In this document: piece after piece, positions 62,101 through 64,000 of the stretch
Layout of the letters: each line of letters begins with the position of its first letter
Position numbering within the stretch: the stretch's first letter is position 1
Source: Chitinophaga sp. CF418
GTDB taxonomy: Bacteria; Bacteroidota; Bacteroidia; Chitinophagales; Chitinophagaceae
Length of the DNA stretch: 64,000 nucleotides
Direction: 5' to 3'
Assembly (NCBI RefSeq): GCF_900142925.1
Contig: NZ_FRCN01000010.1
Location: forward strand, 1 to 64,000
Made by a program: the position numbers and the translations under genes
Notes under the pieces: generated by a model
What the model was told of the DNA's origin: nothing
The model's database searches: none
Seen by the model: the letters and a program-made list of their open reading frames with translations, nothing else

Positions 62101-62700
62101 TCAGGAAAAGGAAATCAGGAGAATAGCCACAGGTATCACTACATCTTGTTGCTTCAAATGTTCACGAATCTGTTTCAGGGCTTTTGTAAGTGTATTTTTT
62201 ACAGTTTGCGGGGATACACCGAGTATCGAAGCGATCTCGTCTATCTTCAACTGCTGGTTCCGGCTAAGCTGGAAGATACGTTTTGTCTGAGGGGCGAGGT
62301 GTTCGATGGCTTCATCGATCAACCTTTTCGTTTCATTAAATAAAGTCTGTTCTTCCACCTGATTTCCAGCGGACAGTGACTCCGGTGGCAGGTCATCCAT
62401 TACGACCTCATTTTTCTGCACCTGATTGTTACGCAGCCAGGTATAGCTGCGATAGTAGGCAATCTTGAGTATCCAGGTACGCGGGTCATCCAAACCGGCG
62501 AGTTTATCACGTCCAAGCCAGATCTGAAGGAAGACATCCTGCATGATATCCCGCAGGGGGCCCTGGTTACGGATGGCACGAAATACAGCCTGTTCAAGCT
62601 GAGGACCATATAATTCGACTAATTTTCCAAAGGCGGACTCGTCACCTTCAGCAACCCGATTAAATATATTCTTTTCTGTATATGATATTGAATGCAGCAA
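62101..62700 (-). CDS. ECF RNA polymerase sigma factor (sigma70 family)
   Basis: 199 residues. Region 2 (SAFGKLVELYGPQLEQAVF, then DIMQDVFLQIWLGRDKLAGL, PRTWILKIAYYRSYTWLR) and region 4 (HLAPQTKRIFQLSRNQQLKI, DEIASILGVSPQTVKNTLTK) are clear, with no region 3, as in ECF factors. The last residues VVIPVAILLISFS are hydrophobic, an odd but recurrent tail in this family of Bacteroidetes sigma factors. With the FecR-like protein it should drive the SusC-SusD-TlpA-protease operon when substrate is present. Confidence 0.93.
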   Translation of the reverse strand: MLHSISYTEKNIFNRVAEGDESAFGKLVELYGPQLEQAVFRAIRNQGPLRDIMQDVFLQIWLGRDKLAGLDDPRTWILKIAYYRSYTWLRNNQVQKNEVVMDDLPPESLSAGNQVEEQTLFNETKRLIDEAIEHLAPQTKRIFQLSRNQQLKIDEIASILGVSPQTVKNTLTKALKQIREHLKQQDVVIPVAILLISFS

Positions 62701-62850
62701 TTAACGCTCCGATCTGTTTATTTAAGTAGTGGTGGGTCGAAAATACGAATTATAAATAATGATTTCACTATTTCTGCTAAGGTTAAACCGTAGGCAAAGG
62801 TTTGACTAGGCACGAAAAACTGATAATAATTACCTTAGAAAAGGAACTAT

Positions 62851-63525
62851 CTATATTGGTAATCCTTTATCCTTTCTCCATGCCTGTTCTGCAACCTGAT
62901 TGAATACGGGCATCCCGGCTTTCGCTGCTTCGCGAATAAGATGTAAGTCAACAAAGGGGCCACCTCTGTCGAGTACACCGTGATGAAAAAGTTCTGGTTG
63001 GTCGCCATCCAGGAAATCGGGCTTTGTTGGCCAGCCGTTACCGCACATGATCAGGGCATCGATTTGTTTTGACGCTTTTGCCGGCGTATGCGGATCGAGC
63101 AATACACCGCGTGCCGTGAGGGTTCCGGTCACATCGAGACTCGCTCCCCCATCGCCCCAGGTGCCTATAACAAAACCCTCCAGTGTGGTATCGTCTTCAA
63201 TTGCCAGGCGCGCACTGCCTGAGAAGAAAAGATTACCGGCCTTCAATTTCCCCAAAACCACCAGTGTGCTCACGCGCTCTTCAGGCGTTTTACAAATAAG
63301 GGTTCCTTTTATTTTCACATCTCCATCGATGATGATCGCCCAGGGATCTTCGTCGAGGATGAAATCACCGTCAATCTGCAATGGCCCTGTTATATGTCTG
63401 AGTGAAACCTGCTCATCATTCAGTGATGCAGTTTCTGCAAACCAGTCCCACCAGTATTGTTCACCGTATTGCTTTTTTAATTCATCCATAGATGTTCGTG
63501 TACCAAAAGTCTGTTCCTTTTCCAT
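62851..63525 (-). CDS. Beta-repeat (bactofilin-like) cytoplasmic protein of unknown function
   Basis: 224 residues without signal peptide. The middle (about 45-150) is a run of short beta repeats with a regular hydrophobic pattern: LQIDGDFILDED, AIIIDGDVKIKGTL, VLGKLKAGNLFFSG, DVTGTLTARGVLLD. This recalls bactofilins and left/right-handed beta-helix proteins. It ends in a helical, Trp-containing tail (VAEQAWRKDKGLPI). Function is not known. The neighbouring gene at the window edge has the same kind of repeats, so they may be a duplicated pair. The start at 63525 follows an AT-rich 145-bp spacer. Confidence 0.6.
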   Translation of the reverse strand: MEKEQTFGTRTSMDELKKQYGEQYWWDWFAETASLNDEQVSLRHITGPLQIDGDFILDEDPWAIIIDGDVKIKGTLICKTPEERVSTLVVLGKLKAGNLFFSGSARLAIEDDTTLEGFVIGTWGDGGASLDVTGTLTARGVLLDPHTPAKASKQIDALIMCGNGWPTKPDFLDGDQPELFHHGVLDRGGPFVDLHLIREAAKAGMPVFNQVAEQAWRKDKGLPI

Positions 63526-63670
63526 TATTCAAATATTGAGTTTATTCTTTTCCATTGTATACCATCAAATGGGAACCAGTCTCTTACTCCTACCGAGAGC
63601 AGGATGCCAGTACCCAGCGCCAGTTTGCTACAGGTATTTTGAAAAACGCATCCCTGCTTACGGCCATTTT

Positions 63671-64000
63671 TTAATTGGTATTTTTAATGACAGATTCGCT
63701 CCTCATTATTTTTCTTAGCGCTTTGTCCAAATCAAGTTCATCTTTTGTTATAACCGCATCTATGAAATCCTCATCTTTCAGATTCGGTTGTAAGGGACCG
63801 CGCGGTGCAGCGGCATGTGTGGTATACATGAATCCAGCAGTTACCTTACCCTGAATGTAAAAGCTGTGATGGTATTCAATGATAAGGGTTGCTTTTAGAT
63901 CTCCGCCTACATGCAGACTATAATCATATGTAGAATCGGCAATGATGGCATTTTGCACAATAAGGTTGCCAGCAATACAGATCTGCGAAAATGTAAACAG
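63671..64000 (-). CDS. Beta-repeat protein, partial at the window edge
   Basis: An open frame enters from the right edge (ICIAGNLIVQNAIIADSTYD is already repeat-like sequence) and stops at 63671, giving 109 visible codons. The repeats SLHVGGDLKATLIIEYHHSF, YIQGKVTAGFMYTTHAAA resemble those of the protein at 62851. The C-terminal ~45 residues are acidic and helical (DEDFIDAVITKDELDLDKAL). A GTG at 63958 could be read as a start, but the upstream residues fit the repeat pattern, so the true start is probably outside the window. Function unknown. Confidence 0.55.
   Translation of the reverse strand: MFTFSQICIAGNLIVQNAIIADSTYDYSLHVGGDLKATLIIEYHHSFYIQGKVTAGFMYTTHAAAPRGPLQPNLKDEDFIDAVITKDELDLDKALRKIMRSESVIKNTN

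Noticed and set aside
1..64000. CRISPR arrays, rRNA, intact tRNA, riboswitches
   Set aside because: No regularly spaced direct repeats, rRNA signatures, foldable tRNA or known riboswitch cores were seen by eye.

Overview
The window looks like chromosomal DNA of a member of the Bacteroidota, most likely a soil Chitinophagaceae (Chitinophaga-like) bacterium. This rests on a SusC/SusD pair controlled by an ECF sigma/FecR-like couple, Bacteroidetes-type promoters with a TAnnTTTG -7 element, many AraC, HxlR and Crp/Fnr-like one-component regulators, LytS/HisKA_2-type kinases with TPR sensor domains, and Bacteroidetes-style Rhs genes. No intact tRNA or rRNA gene was seen.

Layout. (1) 1-6.2 kb: AT-rich accessory DNA with the 3' end of an IS1182-like transposase, a frameshifted tyrosine integrase N-terminus, and three membrane proteins of unknown function, one with a beta-helix/pentapeptide-like front and a channel-like tail. 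(2) 6.2-16.1 kb: a polymorphic-toxin locus on the minus strand (SpvB/YD-type protein with DUF5977 tail, Rhs protein with toxin-like C-terminus, small putative immunity gene), followed by a gene-poor stretch holding a relic of a large serine recombinase and a possible SymE-like fragment. (3) 16.5-46.2 kb: a dense 'redox and regulator' region with short-chain dehydrogenases, metallo-beta-lactamase-fold hydrolases, flavin reductase, pirin, isochorismatase-family hydrolase, HSL-type alpha/beta hydrolase, F420-type reductase, DoxX, NTF2-fold and ABM proteins, interleaved with Crp/Fnr, HxlR and AraC regulators and several broken genes. It also holds two arms of two-component genes: epimerase-kinase-regulator reading left (27.2-21.9 kb) and kinase relic-regulator-epimerase reading right (27.6-30.9 kb). 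(4) 46.2-52.1 kb: kinase-kinase-sigma54 response regulator operon with overlapping genes. (5) 52.2-62.7 kb: ECF sigma factor, FecR-like anti-sigma factor, SusC, SusD, a cysteine-less TlpA-like protein, and a subtilisin fused to a TlpA-type thioredoxin domain, all on the minus strand. (6) 62.8-64.0 kb: two beta-repeat proteins, the second running off the window.

How the genes work together. The most informative signal is in the intergenic DNA. A 27-bp element (TGTTTGA..TATA.AA....GGTTTG) lies exactly 32 bp upstream of a -7 element in front of five genes scattered over 22 kb (SDR at 21.0 kb, antiporter pseudogene at 39.2 kb, flavin reductase at 39.5 kb, MBL hydrolase at 40.7 kb, SDR at 43.1 kb), with a half-site in front of a sixth. 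This implies one activator, probably of the AraC family, controlling a dispersed redox/detoxification regulon. Three further repeated elements (a Crp/Fnr-like ACAAAT-N5-ATTTGT box, a TGATCTGGATCAAG box, and an AACGANATATCGTT palindrome) suggest more regulatory circuits in the same region. Decay is widespread: a kinase reduced to its last ~45 codons beside an orphan regulator with a GAFTSA motif, an antiporter lacking its middle, an AraC regulator without its DNA-binding half, and truncated SDR and NTF2-fold genes.

All names come from reading motifs and remembered family patterns; no database search was run.
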